Counted from the first letter of the stretch, positions 28,284 through 36,190 are shown. The stretch is 64,000 nt of DNA from Nocardiopsis gilva YIM 90087 (GCF_002263495.1 NZ_CP022753.1:496001-560000); one strand, 5' to 3'. Numbers and translations are program-made. Notes: generated from the letters alone by a model not told the origin.

Positions 28284-28634
28284 TCAGTCGCGCATGGCGT
28301 TGCGGAACACCTCGATGGCCTCCTCCTCGGTGGCCCCGAAATGCCGGACCGCCTCGGCAAACGTCCGGGCGGCGTCGTTCAGCCCGGAGTGGCTGCCGCA
28401 GGCGATGATCACTGCTCCTCTCCCGCGGCGAAGTTCGACGAGGCCCTCGTCGCGGAGCTGTTGGTAGCCGCGGAGCACCGTGTGCAGGTTGATCTGGAGC
28501 GCGGAGGCTACGGTCCGGGCCGAGGGTAGCTTCTCGCCGGGCTGCGCGATTCCCTTGGAGAGGGCGGCCCGGACCGATGCCGCGACCTGGTCGGCGAGAG
28601 GCTGGGAGGACGTCGGATCAATCGTGATCAGCAT
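28284..28634 (-). CDS. GntR-family (YtrA-like) transcriptional regulator
   Basis: 116 residues. Winged helix-turn-helix (PLADQVAASVRAALSKG, PGEKLPSARTVASAL, NLHTVLRGYQQL, LVELRRGRGAVI) followed by a short C-terminal helix, the size of YtrA-type GntR repressors. It is the second gene of the unit and its start overlaps the membrane-protein stop by 17 bases. The dyad operator at 29600-29628 before the first gene is its likely target. Confidence 0.9.
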   Translation of the reverse strand: MLITIDPTSSQPLADQVAASVRAALSKGIAQPGEKLPSARTVASALQINLHTVLRGYQQLRDEGLVELRRGRGAVIIACGSHSGLNDAARTFAEAVRHFGATEEEAIEVFRNAMRD

Positions 28635-29589
28635 GGTTCCGTTCCCGGTGCAGGTAGCCGTTGACCAGAGCGGCCGCCATCTCGGCCTTGCCAGTGGAGA
28701 ACACGAAGGCCCGGCCGTCGGTCAACCGGAGACCGAGAGCTGGCCCCCTTCCGGTGGACGCGCCCCAGCCACAGTCGCTGCCTGAGGGCGGGAAAGACGT
28801 GGTGGGCGGTGACGCCGCCAAAGCGTCGGCCTGGCTTATGTGCTGGTAGGGGACGGTTGAGCGCACCAACCCCGCGATGACGAGCGTGGCGCCTCGATCG
28901 TCGATGAGGAGCCGGGCGTGCGCCTGTCCGATTTTCAAGAAGCCGAGAGCGACGAAGAGTAGCCCCGGGACGAGTGCCTGGCCGTCCCTGACGCCTGCAA
29001 CCGCCAATGCGAGACCCACGGCGAGCAAGGGCGCTCCCATCTGTAGGTTCGACCGCAGCCAGGTCGTGGCGGCGAACATGGCCTTCTGCCGTGGGGCGAG
29101 GCGGAGGGTCGGTGCGCCGACGGGCGGCGCCTCCGTCGCGACCGGGAGCGCCTCGGTCCGGCCGAGCGCCCCCGCCAGGGCCGCGACGGCGGCCGCGACC
29201 GCGATACCCGGAAGCCAGAACCAGCCGGGCGCTTCCGACAGTCCGAACCAGCTGATGTCAGCGGGCGCTGGGGTGTCGATCAGCGAGACGACATGCAGCG
29301 TGGCGTACGTGCCGAAAAGACCGGATATGGCCGCGCTCTCGGTGGCGGCCTGGCGTTGCAGTGCCGCGCTCCGCGGGTGGTTCGCCAGGGCCACCATCGT
29401 CGTCCCCCCGATGGCAATCGCCATCAGCACCGAGACCAGGACCACGCCCTTGAACATCTGTTCGGCGATGCGCGACTGGTAGAAGAGGGCGATCACGGAG
29501 GGGATAGCGGCCATCAGAACGACGGGTACCAGGGCCACCAACCAGCGGCGCGTCCGTCCGGAGCGGCCGGTTCCGGGATTCGGGTGCAT
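28618..29589 (-). CDS. DUF1648-like integral membrane protein
   Basis: 323 residues, about six membrane helices (VVLMAAIPSVIALFY, VVLVSVLMAIAIG, and so on), with a cytosolic C-terminal PH-like portion (RLLIDDRGATLVIAGL, GLRLTDGRAFVFSTG). Proteins of this layout are commonly paired with small GntR regulators in actinomycetes and Firmicutes and are linked to envelope-stress responses. ATG at 29589 with AGGAGG six bases before it, inside the operator. Confidence 0.75.
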   Translation of the reverse strand: MHPNPGTGRSGRTRRWLVALVPVVLMAAIPSVIALFYQSRIAEQMFKGVVLVSVLMAIAIGGTTMVALANHPRSAALQRQAATESAAISGLFGTYATLHVVSLIDTPAPADISWFGLSEAPGWFWLPGIAVAAAVAALAGALGRTEALPVATEAPPVGAPTLRLAPRQKAMFAATTWLRSNLQMGAPLLAVGLALAVAGVRDGQALVPGLLFVALGFLKIGQAHARLLIDDRGATLVIAGLVRSTVPYQHISQADALAASPPTTSFPPSGSDCGWGASTGRGPALGLRLTDGRAFVFSTGKAEMAAALVNGYLHRERNHADHD

Positions 29590-29599
29590 GCGAAACCTC

Positions 29600-29628
29600 C
29601 TACTGTTTGCATAGGACTATAACAGTAG
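29600..29628 (-). promoter_or_regulatory. Dyad operator and promoter of the GntR unit
   Basis: Perfect inverted repeat CTACTGTT-N13-AACAGTAG. On the minus strand a TATAGT -10 box (29616-29621) lies in it, and the ribosome-binding site AGGAGG (29596-29601) overlaps its end, so bound repressor would block initiation. The GntR protein encoded in the same unit is the obvious candidate. Confidence 0.75.
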
Positions 29629-29883
29629 AAACTTTGTGCTGTTATGTCGCGACGTGCGGGAGAGGTCCGAGGGGTAGATGCACCCGAAACGCGGCGGTCG
29701 TGCCGTGCACGCAGGTAGCCATCCGGCCGGAGCGAAACCGGTCCGGGCACCCACGGCCGCAACAGCGGGATCTTCGCGCGGATTGTCACCTGGCGGTTTT
29801 CCGTCGCGCCCCGTAGAAGGAGCACACCGCCCGCATCGCGTTGGCACGAGCGTGTGGGCACCGACCGTCGGCCCCAGGGCCTG

Positions 29884-30060
29884 TCAGGGGAGTTTGGCCC
29901 AGTCGCGTCCGCGGAGCCAGCCTGTGGCATACCTGGCCACCAGCGCGTCGGCTATGGCGGCGAAGCGGATCTCGCTGACCTGCTACAGCCTTTCCGGCTT
30001 GTGCTCGCGGTCGTCATTGGTGCGCCAGCGGGGGTGGGCATCAAGAAGTGCCTGCGGATA
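29884..30060 (-). pseudogene. Possible gene remnant with internal stop
   Basis: One minus-strand frame reads protein-like sequence (ALLDAHPRWRTNDDREHKP, then an in-frame TAG at 29983-29985, then RFAAIADALVARYATGWLRG) up to a TGA at 29884. There is no start or known domain. I do not recognise the parent family. Confidence 0.3.
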
Positions 30061-30117
30061 CCGCACACAGCGTGGAGCTGTAGGACGCGGCGCCGCCGGG
30101 CGCTACCAGCGGCGAAT

Positions 30118-30137
30118 AACTATTCGCCTTAGGTGTA
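30118..30137 (+). promoter_or_regulatory. Island dyad site 1
   Basis: AACTA-N7-TAGGTGTA, 54 bases before the 30191 gene. A TAGAGT -10 box follows at 30142-30147. It overlaps a second inverted repeat GGCGAAT-AACT-ATTCGCC (30111-30128). Confidence 0.65.
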
Positions 30138-30190
30138 TGGGTAGAGTGGGGTGCGCGGAAGTCGACATCCGCGCGGAGAGGAGGCCAGCG

Positions 30191-30460
30191 ATGGGATGTG
30201 GTGAGTGGATGGCCGCGGCGGGGCCGGCGTGGCAGGGTGTCGTGGCATCGACTCTGTCGACCTTGCTGCTTGTCGCCGCCATCGCAGCTGTCGCCGTGCT
30301 GCTCCTGCGCCACGGTCGTCCTGCGGTTGCGGCCGTCGCGCCGCAGGCATCGGTCCCCCAGGGGGAGAGCGCGGTGGACATCCTCAAGGAGCGCTACGCG
30401 CGCGGCGAGATCGATCACGAGGAGTTTGACCGTCGGCTGACTCATCTGCTGAACCGGTGA
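30191..30460 (+). CDS. Small SHOCT-domain membrane protein
   Basis: 89 residues. One membrane helix (ASTLSTLLLVAAIAAVAVLLL) and a C-terminal SHOCT motif (DILKERYARGEIDHEEFDRRL). SHOCT segments are short oligomerisation-type motifs found at protein ends. ATG at 30191. First gene of the redox island, downstream of dyad site 1; similar in plan to the 31009 gene. Confidence 0.8.
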   Translation: MGCGEWMAAAGPAWQGVVASTLSTLLLVAAIAAVAVLLLRHGRPAVAAVAPQASVPQGESAVDILKERYARGEIDHEEFDRRLTHLLNR

Positions 30461-30560
30461 GGCGAGTGGCCGCGTCGTTCCGGGGGTCGAATCCGGCCTC
30501 CTTCGGCCGCGCGGCGCCGCCCCCGCCCCAGTGGGTACTGGCGCGGGGGCGGGGTAGTGG

Positions 30561-30836
30561 CTAGCAGGCCATGTCGCACTCGCGCTGCTCCATCATCCCG
30601 GCCATCTCCAGGGGCAACTGCATGTGCTGCATCGCCTCCTTCATGGCCGGGGTGTGCATCGACTCGCACATCCCCGGGGGGCACTCGCCCAGCTGCTCGC
30701 ACGCCTTGCTCATGGGGCACCCGCATTCGGATGCGGCGAGCGCAGGCGTCACCCCGGCAAAGGCCAGGGCTCCGACGGCGGTGGCCAGCGTGGCCACGGC
30801 TCGGGTGCTCCAACGGACGGCCTTGCTCCTGCTCAT
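30561..30836 (-). CDS. Secreted Cys/Met-rich small protein, probable metal binder
   Basis: 91 residues. Basic N-terminus and signal peptide ending PALAA (cleavage about residue 35). The mature 56 residues hold seven Cys (38, 40, 46, 52, 57, 87, 91), ten Met and two His, in patterns such as ECGCPM, ECPPGMCESMH and ECDMAC. That content is typical of Cu(I)-binding proteins, and the neighbours handle thiols and copper. No family is recognised. Divergent from the 31009 gene across dyad site 2. ATG at 30836. Confidence 0.8.
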   Translation of the reverse strand: MSRSKAVRWSTRAVATLATAVGALAFAGVTPALAASECGCPMSKACEQLGECPPGMCESMHTPAMKEAMQHMQLPLEMAGMMEQRECDMAC

Positions 30837-30901
30837 AACGATCTCCCGAGTGTTGTCGCGGGTTGAACCGGCTTGGCGGCGCCGGCGGAGATCACATTAA
30901 C

Positions 30902-30921
30902 AACTAAAATCCTTAGGTGTA
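30902..30921. promoter_or_regulatory. Island dyad site 2
   Basis: AACTA-N7-TAGGTGTA between the divergent 30836 (minus) and 31009 (plus) genes. On the minus strand the ACTA half lies within a TTTAGT-like -10 box. Confidence 0.65.
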
Positions 30922-31008
30922 GGGGAATCGCCGTGCGGGGCCAGATACCCGGCGGGCACAGGGCTCGCACCGCTTGTTCGGGTGGCTGGCGCGGGTGGGG
31001 AGGAGGTG

Positions 31009-31263
31009 ATGGCCGTGATGGACGGCACGGGAATGGGCATGGCCTGGATGCTGCTGTGGGGCCTGGTCGGGCTGGCGCTGCTGGTGCTGATCGTGCTCGG
31101 CATCGTGTTGACGGCGCGACGACTCTCCGGCGGGTCACATTGGACAGAAGTCCGCCGCCTGCCGGAGGAATCTCCTCGTCAGGTACTCGATCGGCGTCTG
31201 GCCGCGGGTGAGATTGACGAGGAGGAGTACCAGCGGCTGCGCGCGCGGATCGAGGGCGGGTAG
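31009..31263 (+). CDS. Small SHOCT-domain membrane protein
   Basis: 84 residues from ATG 31009. A Met-rich N-terminus (MAVMDGTGMGMAWM), one membrane helix (LVGLALLVLIVLGIVL) and a C-terminal SHOCT motif (QVLDRRLAAGEIDEEEYQRL). GGGGAGGAGG precedes the start; GTG 31015 and ATG 31018 are alternatives. Downstream of dyad site 2. Met-rich small membrane proteins of this kind are frequent in copper gene islands. Confidence 0.75.
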   Translation: MAVMDGTGMGMAWMLLWGLVGLALLVLIVLGIVLTARRLSGGSHWTEVRRLPEESPRQVLDRRLAAGEIDEEEYQRLRARIEGG

Positions 31264-31418
31264 CAGCCCGTCGAGCCTCGGTTCGGCCGTGCTCGCGTCA
31301 CGTAGGTGCCGCTGGCTCATCGGCCCCTGTGGGGCTGTCCCGTGTTGGTGAGGCCATGTGGCTCCGCAGAGCTGGACGACGAGATTCTCACCCGACTCTC
31401 ACTCTTATTGGCCGAATT

Positions 31419-31438
31419 ACCTAAGGTGTTTCGGTATA
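31419..31438 (+). promoter_or_regulatory. Island dyad site 3 (weaker)
   Basis: ACCTA-N7-TCGGTATA; the right half matches the consensus at six of eight positions. A TATATT -10 box (31435-31440) overlaps it. It precedes the seven-gene unit starting at 31488. Confidence 0.55.
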
Positions 31439-31487
31439 TTGGTCCGCGACATGCTGACGCCGGAGGAGGAGCGGATGGGGATGGCCG

Positions 31488-32504
31488 ATGGGTGAGGTGC
31501 TGTTCGGGACGACGTTGCTGGCGTCGTTCCTGGCCGGGTTCGTGGCGCTGCTGGCGCCCTGCTGTGTGTCGGTGATGCTGCCGGCCTATTTCGCGACGGG
31601 TTTTCGCAGCCCCGGGCGAGTGGTGGGCGCGACGCTGGTGTTCGCCGCCGGGATCGCCGCGATCATCGTGCCGATCGGCCTGGGAGCGGCTGCGGTGTCG
31701 GCGGCCCTGTCGGACCATCACACGCTGCTCTTCGGTATCGGTGGCGCGGTGATGCTCGTGGCCGGCGTCCTCGTGCTCGCCGGGGTCAAGCTGTCGATGC
31801 CGATGCCGGGTGGCAGCGCCCCGATGGGGAGGGGGATCGGGTCGACCTTCGCACTGGGGGCCTTCTCCGGTATCGCGTCGGCCTGCTGCGCCCCGGTGCT
31901 GGCCGGGGTGGCCATGCTCTCCGGCGCGGCCACCTCCTGGCTGGCCGCGCTGGGCGTGTCGCTGACCTACGTGGCGGGCATGGTGGCCCCGTTGATGCTG
32001 CTGGCGCTGCTGTGGGACCGCCACACCGCCCGGGTGGAAGGTTTCCTGCGCGGTCGCAGCGTCCGGCTGCGCCTGGGCCGGTACGAACACGTGCTGTCGG
32101 TGGGCGCCGCGGCCACCGGCGTGCTGCTGGTCGCCATGGGCGTGATCACCCTCGTCTCGGCGGTCAAGGGCCCCGGAGTGCCCAACGACGGCTGGCAGGT
32201 CCGGGTGTCGGCGTGGTTGCAGCATGTGGCCGCCCAGGTCACCGACGCGCTGTCCTGGTTGCCCGGCGTCGCCTTCGCCCTGGTGCTACTGGCCGCGGCG
32301 ATATTCGTGGTGCGCCGGGCCCTGCGGCCCCGCACCTCTTCCGTGGCCGCACCTACTGGCCATCCCACGGATCAGCCCACCGAATCGGGTCCGACCGCAG
32401 CGGCCACCGGCCCTGAGATGCCTGGCTCCTGCTGCGGCGACGGCAGCGCCGAGGCACCGGCCGCACCCACCGCGACCGAGAGGAGCGCCCCGGATGAGCG
32501 CTAA
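31488..32504 (+). CDS. CcdA/DsbD-like transmembrane electron carrier with paired cysteines
   Basis: 338 residues, about eight membrane helices. CcdA-type proteins pass electrons from cytosolic thioredoxin to outside thiol proteins. Here the two helix cysteines sites are doubled: APCC (25-26) and SACCAP (133-134) instead of the usual single Cys. The cytosolic or outside C-terminal tail is Pro/Thr-rich with a third pair, SCCGDG, near residue 318. ATG at 31488. It overlaps the next gene by 11 bases and heads a thiol-redox unit under dyad site 3. A metal-transport role (mercury or copper) is an alternative given the CC pairs. Confidence 0.8.
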   Translation: MGEVLFGTTLLASFLAGFVALLAPCCVSVMLPAYFATGFRSPGRVVGATLVFAAGIAAIIVPIGLGAAAVSAALSDHHTLLFGIGGAVMLVAGVLVLAGVKLSMPMPGGSAPMGRGIGSTFALGAFSGIASACCAPVLAGVAMLSGAATSWLAALGVSLTYVAGMVAPLMLLALLWDRHTARVEGFLRGRSVRLRLGRYEHVLSVGAAATGVLLVAMGVITLVSAVKGPGVPNDGWQVRVSAWLQHVAAQVTDALSWLPGVAFALVLLAAAIFVVRRALRPRTSSVAAPTGHPTDQPTESGPTAAATGPEMPGSCCGDGSAEAPAAPTATERSAPDER

Positions 32505-33219
32505 CCGTACCGCCCGGCCCCGCAGCGCCGCCCTGCGCGGCGCGTCCACCAAGCAACAGGCGAGCCGCCAACGACGCAGGACGCTGCTCGTCCTCGGCGC
32601 GGCGCTGGCGGCCGTCGTCCTCATCGCCGGAGGCGTCTACCTGCTCAAGCCCGGCCCGGAGTCCTCCGAGGGTGGCCAGGCCGCCGGGGAGATGACCGTG
32701 CACGGCACTGACAAGTACCCCTACCTCGTCGGTGAGCCTGGCGCGGGGGAGCAGGCGCCGGACTTCACGCTGCCGGCCACCACGGGCGAGGACGTCTCGC
32801 TGTCGGACTATCGCGGCCAGAGTGTCCTGCTGTACTTCCAGGAGGGCGTGATGTGCCAGCCCTGCTTCGACCAGATCACCGCCTTGGAGAAGCAGGCCGA
32901 CGACCTCGAGAAGGCCGGAATCGACCAGGTGCTGTCGATCAGCACCGACCCGGTCGAGGTCTCCGCGCAGAAGTCGCGCGACATGGGGCTGTCGACCCCC
33001 ACCCTCGCCGACCCCGACCTGACGGTGTCCAGGAATTACGACACCAACTCCTACGGGATGATGGGCGGCTCGCACAACGGCCACAGCTTCCTGCTCATCT
33101 CGCCCGAAGGCGAGATCCGCTGGCGCGCCGACTACGGCGGCAAGCCCAAGTACGTCATGTTCCTGCCCGTGGACCAGCTGCTGGCCGACATGCGCGCCGA
33201 CCTGAAGGAAGGGGCCTGA
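32494..33219 (+). CDS. Membrane-anchored peroxiredoxin/thioredoxin-fold protein
   Basis: 241 residues. Basic N-terminus, one membrane anchor (about 30-50), then an AhpC/TSA-Redoxin domain outside the membrane: APDFTLPATTGEDVSLSDYRG and EGVMCQPCFDQI with C121xxC124. Likely receives electrons from the CcdA-like protein encoded upstream. ATG at 32494 has AGGAG nearby and lies inside the end of the upstream gene. Confidence 0.88.
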   Translation: MSANRTARPRSAALRGASTKQQASRQRRRTLLVLGAALAAVVLIAGGVYLLKPGPESSEGGQAAGEMTVHGTDKYPYLVGEPGAGEQAPDFTLPATTGEDVSLSDYRGQSVLLYFQEGVMCQPCFDQITALEKQADDLEKAGIDQVLSISTDPVEVSAQKSRDMGLSTPTLADPDLTVSRNYDTNSYGMMGGSHNGHSFLLISPEGEIRWRADYGGKPKYVMFLPVDQLLADMRADLKEGA

Positions 33220-33222
33220 GGC

Positions 33223-33501
33223 GTGACCGCCGAGATCACCCTGCTCACCCAGGCCGACTGCGACCTCTGCGAGCACGCCAAGCGGGTGCTGGAGGCCGTC
33301 GGCGCCGACCACGACATCCACGTCACCGAGATCGACCTGGACACAGACACCGGCCGTCGGCTGGCGCAGAAGGCGCGGGTGCTCTTCGCCCCCGGGACCC
33401 TGCTGGATGGCGAACCCTTCGGCCACGGCCGGCTGTCCGAACGCAAACTCCGACGCACACTCCAGCGCCGCGCAACCACCCCACCACCCGCCACCCGCTG
33501 A
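33223..33501 (+). CDS. Glutaredoxin-like thiol protein
   Basis: 92 residues, thioredoxin-fold with CDLC (CxxC) near residue 13 and PGTLLDGEPF as the cis-Pro segment. No signal peptide, so cytosolic. It may supply or accept electrons for the CcdA-like carrier. GTG at 33223, three bases after the previous stop. Confidence 0.85.
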   Translation: MTAEITLLTQADCDLCEHAKRVLEAVGADHDIHVTEIDLDTDTGRRLAQKARVLFAPGTLLDGEPFGHGRLSERKLRRTLQRRATTPPPATR

Positions 33502-33534
33502 CACCCAGAACCCATCGACCAAGGGAGTCCGAGA

Positions 33535-33741
33535 ATGGACATGCTCTACATCCTGGCCCTGCTGGCCTGCCCCATCGGCATGGGCGGCATGATGTGGATG
33601 ATGATGCGCAGGCCCTCCGGCGACCAGGGACAACACCAGTCCCGCACCAGCGCCCACGAGCAGGAACTCGCCCGGCTGCGCGCGGAGATCCACGAGCTGC
33701 GCACCGAGCCCGGCCGTGCCGCCACCCCGGACGGGCGGTGA
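33535..33741 (+). CDS. Small Met-rich membrane protein
   Basis: 68 residues. One short N-terminal membrane segment rich in Met and Cys (LLACPIGMGGMMWMMMRR) and a soluble helical tail with coiled-coil character (HEQELARLRAEIHELRTE). Resembles DUF2933-type small proteins of copper loci. AGGGAG precedes the ATG. Its stop overlaps the next start by one base (TGATG). Confidence 0.75.
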   Translation: MDMLYILALLACPIGMGGMMWMMMRRPSGDQGQHQSRTSAHEQELARLRAEIHELRTEPGRAATPDGR

Positions 33742-33971
33742 TGGTCGTGGAGGTGTTGTTGCCACTGGCCGCGGTGGTCGTGGCCTTCACCGCCACCTAC
33801 TTCTGCTGTATACGCCCGATGCGTCGCGGCACCTGCGCCATGGGCGGCGCACCACAGCACATGGACGAACGGGCCGAGCGTCTGGAACAGGAACTGCGCG
33901 CCGCTCGGGAGGAACTGGCCGAACTCAAACAGCACCAGGCCCACTCCACTGACACCGCCCCCTCTACCTAA
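33741..33971 (+). CDS. Small Cys-containing membrane protein with coiled coil
   Basis: 76 residues. Membrane helix (VLLPLAAVVVAFTATYF) followed by CCIRPMRRGTCAM, three Cys near the membrane face, then a charged coiled coil (AERLEQELRAAREELAELKQ). Not recognised as a family. Coupled to the preceding Met-rich ORF, and its plan (helix then coiled coil) mirrors it, so the two may pair. Confidence 0.7.
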   Translation: MVVEVLLPLAAVVVAFTATYFCCIRPMRRGTCAMGGAPQHMDERAERLEQELRAAREELAELKQHQAHSTDTAPST

Positions 33972-34028
33972 CCGCGAGGCCGAGTTCTGAAGGCCACGAG
34001 AGAGCGATTCGACCGAGAGAGGAGGGCG

Positions 34029-34400
34029 ATGCTGCGGTTTGGCGAGTTGGAGGCGGCGATCATGCGAGCCGTGTGGGCGGCGGACACGCCTGTGCGGGTG
34101 CGTGACGTGCTGGAGAACCTGCAACAGGAGAGGGACATCGCCTTCACCTCGGTGCAGACGGTGATGGACATCCTCTACCGCAAGGGGTGGCTGGACCGGG
34201 TTAAGCGGGGGCGCGGCTACCGGTACTGGGCCGCCGCCAGCCAGGAGGACTACGCCACGGAGCTGGTGGAGGAGGCACTGGAGGCCGCGCCCGACCAGGC
34301 GGCGGTGCTGTCGCGACTGGTGGCGCGGCTGCCCAGTGAGGATCTTGCCGAGCTGCAGGAGGCGCTGGAGGAGTCCAAGCAGCGCGAGGGCCTGAGTTGA
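34029..34400 (+). CDS. blaI: BlaI/MecI/CopY-family repressor, copy 1
   Basis: 123 residues. Winged helix-turn-helix (GELEAAIMRAVWAADTPVRV, AFTSVQTVMDILYRKGWL) and the dimerisation tail with the cleavage-type region. About three quarters identical to the copy at 38367, with nearly the same recognition helix, so both should bind the same dyad. GAGAGGAGG precedes the ATG. It is followed, with a TTGA overlap, by a broken M56 protease gene, so this copy has lost its own cognate protease. Confidence 0.9.
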   Translation: MLRFGELEAAIMRAVWAADTPVRVRDVLENLQQERDIAFTSVQTVMDILYRKGWLDRVKRGRGYRYWAAASQEDYATELVEEALEAAPDQAAVLSRLVARLPSEDLAELQEALEESKQREGLS

Positions 34401-34495
34401 CCACCGCGCTTCTTCTCCTGGGCTAGGCGTTACTGCTCGCCACGGCCGGGTTGGCTGTCATACGGCGGGCGCGCTGGGTGGAGCGGGGCCGTGCA
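34397..34495 (+). pseudogene. Remnant of an M56 (BlaR1-like) membrane protease gene
   Basis: Begins TTG overlapping the blaI stop, reads MTTALLLLG then an in-frame TAG, then ALLLATAGLAVIRRARWVERG. The intact paralogue at 38735 reads MTVALLLLAYAVLLAAVGPH and later RRARWVER, so the TAG replaces a Tyr codon. Similarity ends near 34495; the remaining 900 bases are gone. Confidence 0.8.
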
Positions 34496-34614
34496 GCGGT
34501 TATGAAGATTCGGCACAGCCCGGGCTGGTCGGGCCGCGACCTGGCGGCCGCGCCTATCGGGACCCGTCCTGTACCAGGGGTCCGCGGGAACGGACGTCGC
34601 TCCCTGCCGTCTCG

Positions 34615-34788
34615 TCACCCCTCCGACTGGTCGACGGCCAGGGTGCTTTCGTTGAACGGCAGGTAGGGATCGGCCCACGGGAAGACGGTGAACCACAGCA
34701 GGGCCACCGCCCCCGCGACGAGGCCGAGGGCCAGCACGAGCTTCACCGGCCGCGGCCCCGGCAGGATCCGCCAGATCAGGCTGTACAT
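34615..34788 (-). CDS. 57-residue single-pass membrane protein
   Basis: MYSLIWRILPGPRPVKL, then a membrane helix (LVLALGLVAGAVALLWFTVF) and a short outside tail (PWADPYLPFNESTLAVDQ). Eight bases after the sortase gene on the same strand. Small proteins of this type sit next to class E sortase genes in actinomycetes; function unknown. Confidence 0.75.
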   Translation of the reverse strand: MYSLIWRILPGPRPVKLVLALGLVAGAVALLWFTVFPWADPYLPFNESTLAVDQSEG

Positions 34789-34796
34789 CGTCCGAC

Positions 34797-35564
34797 TCAC
34801 CCCTCCTGGTTCTCGGTGTCGGGCGCCATGTGGGCGATGCTCTCGGGCATGCCCTGGTCTTTGGGGCGGGTGTCGGACAACTCGGCGTAGACGATCAGCC
34901 GCTTCTCGTTCGACAGCTTCGGATAGCAGGTCGTGAGCGTCACCAGGGCCCGCTCCGGCTCGTCGTTGCCGGGGTCGAACGGGTCGGGTCCGACGACGTC
35001 GACCCGGTCGGGGGTCACCACCTCGTTGCCGATGACCTCGTAGGTGTGGAAGTTCTCCCGGTCCTCCAGCACGATGGCGTCGCCTTCCTCCAGCAGGTCG
35101 ACATCCCAGAACATCCCGGGGCTGCGGTGGGCCGCGATGGCGTAGTTGCCCACTTGCCCCGGCTCGGCCGAGTCCGGGTAGTGGCCGGGCGCGTGCCGGA
35201 TGTCCTCCTGGGTGACCCCGTGGACGACAACCCAGTCCAGATCCAGGGAGGGGATGTACATCCGGCTGTGCGCTGACCCCGGCAGCGGCTCGGCATCCGG
35301 TCCGGCGGTCTGGGACCACTGCTCGTCGAGACCGGTCGCGAGCTGCTCCTGCCCCCGATCGACCTCGATTTGTTTGCCGTGCAGCTCCCATGCCGCCAGC
35401 AGCAGCATGACCAGGCCCGCGGTGAGTGCGAGCTCGCCGACCAGGCCGACCACGCCGCGGATGAGGCCGCCGACGGTGAACCGGGGACGACGGGCCGGGG
35501 CGCGCCGACGGCGTCGCCCAGCATGGCGTTGTGGTGGGCCGACCTGCGGGATCCTCGTTGTCAC
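34797..35564 (-). CDS. Sortase, class E type
   Basis: 255 residues. Basic N-terminus, membrane anchor (about 38-58), and a sortase domain outside with H146 (AIAAHRS), catalytic C213 (TLTTC) and R222 (NEKRLIVYAE). Sortases attach surface proteins to the wall; class E enzymes favour LAXTG-type signals. GTG start at 35564 overlaps the TlpA stop (GTGA). No obvious sorting-signal substrate is seen beside it. Third gene of the cyclodipeptide synthase unit. Confidence 0.88.
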   Translation of the reverse strand: MTTRIPQVGPPQRHAGRRRRRAPARRPRFTVGGLIRGVVGLVGELALTAGLVMLLLAAWELHGKQIEVDRGQEQLATGLDEQWSQTAGPDAEPLPGSAHSRMYIPSLDLDWVVVHGVTQEDIRHAPGHYPDSAEPGQVGNYAIAAHRSPGMFWDVDLLEEGDAIVLEDRENFHTYEVIGNEVVTPDRVDVVGPDPFDPGNDEPERALVTLTTCYPKLSNEKRLIVYAELSDTRPKDQGMPESIAHMAPDTENQEG

Positions 35565-36190
35565 GGCGCGTCCGTCTCCTCGTTGCGCTCGTCGAGCACC
35601 GGCACGACGAGGTCGGTCAACTGGTTGTAGGTGGTTTCGCCGACGACCGCGGAGGCGATGCGACCCTCGTGGTCGATGACGATCGTGCTGGGGATCGCCT
35701 GGGGCGGGACGGTGTCCCGAAAGGCCTGCGGCACCATGCCCGGCTGGTCGTAGATGCTGGGGTAGCCGACCTCCAGTTCCCGCTCGAAGGCCTGTGCGGC
35801 GGTACGGTCGTCCTTGATGTTGATGCCGAGGAACTCCAGGCCTCTGCCCTTGTGGTCGGCGTAGACCTCCTTGAGGACGGGGATCTCCGCGCGGCAGGGC
35901 CCGCACCGGCTCGCCCAGACGTTGAGGACGAGGACATCGCCGCGGTAGTCGTCCAGGCTGACCGGGTCGCCGTCGAGGGTCTCCCCGCTGACCTCGGGCG
36001 CTGGCATCCGCTCGTCGGGGGCGAATTCGGTGGCGGTGCCGTCGCCTTGGATGTAGCGCTGGTCGCCCCCGCCGCCGGTGGAGGCCTCGGTGCTGGCGCA
36101 GGACGCGAGCGCGAGCGTCAGCGCGGTGGCGGCCGCACCTGCCCGGAATGCCGGGTACGGGCGGCCACCGGGTCTGTCGAAGAGCATCAT
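35561..36190 (-). CDS. TlpA-like thioredoxin-fold lipoprotein
   Basis: 209 residues. Signal peptide with lipobox LASC (C31), then a TlpA domain with WASRCGPCRAE (C96xxC99) and the cis-Pro region QAIPSTIVI. Outside-facing disulfide reductase, a likely client of the CcdA protein at 37231. ATG 36190 chosen because TGAGG lies six bases before it. Second gene of the cyclodipeptide synthase unit, 58 bases after that gene. Confidence 0.9.
   Translation of the reverse strand: MMLFDRPGGRPYPAFRAGAAATALTLALASCASTEASTGGGGDQRYIQGDGTATEFAPDERMPAPEVSGETLDGDPVSLDDYRGDVLVLNVWASRCGPCRAEIPVLKEVYADHKGRGLEFLGINIKDDRTAAQAFERELEVGYPSIYDQPGMVPQAFRDTVPPQAIPSTIVIDHEGRIASAVVGETTYNQLTDLVVPVLDERNEETDAP

Larger units (their letters stand above)
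29590..30117. other. Non-coding stretch before the redox island
   Basis: About 530 bases with no intact gene. It carries the GntR operator at its left end and a possible gene remnant (29884-30060, minus). Confidence 0.45.
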
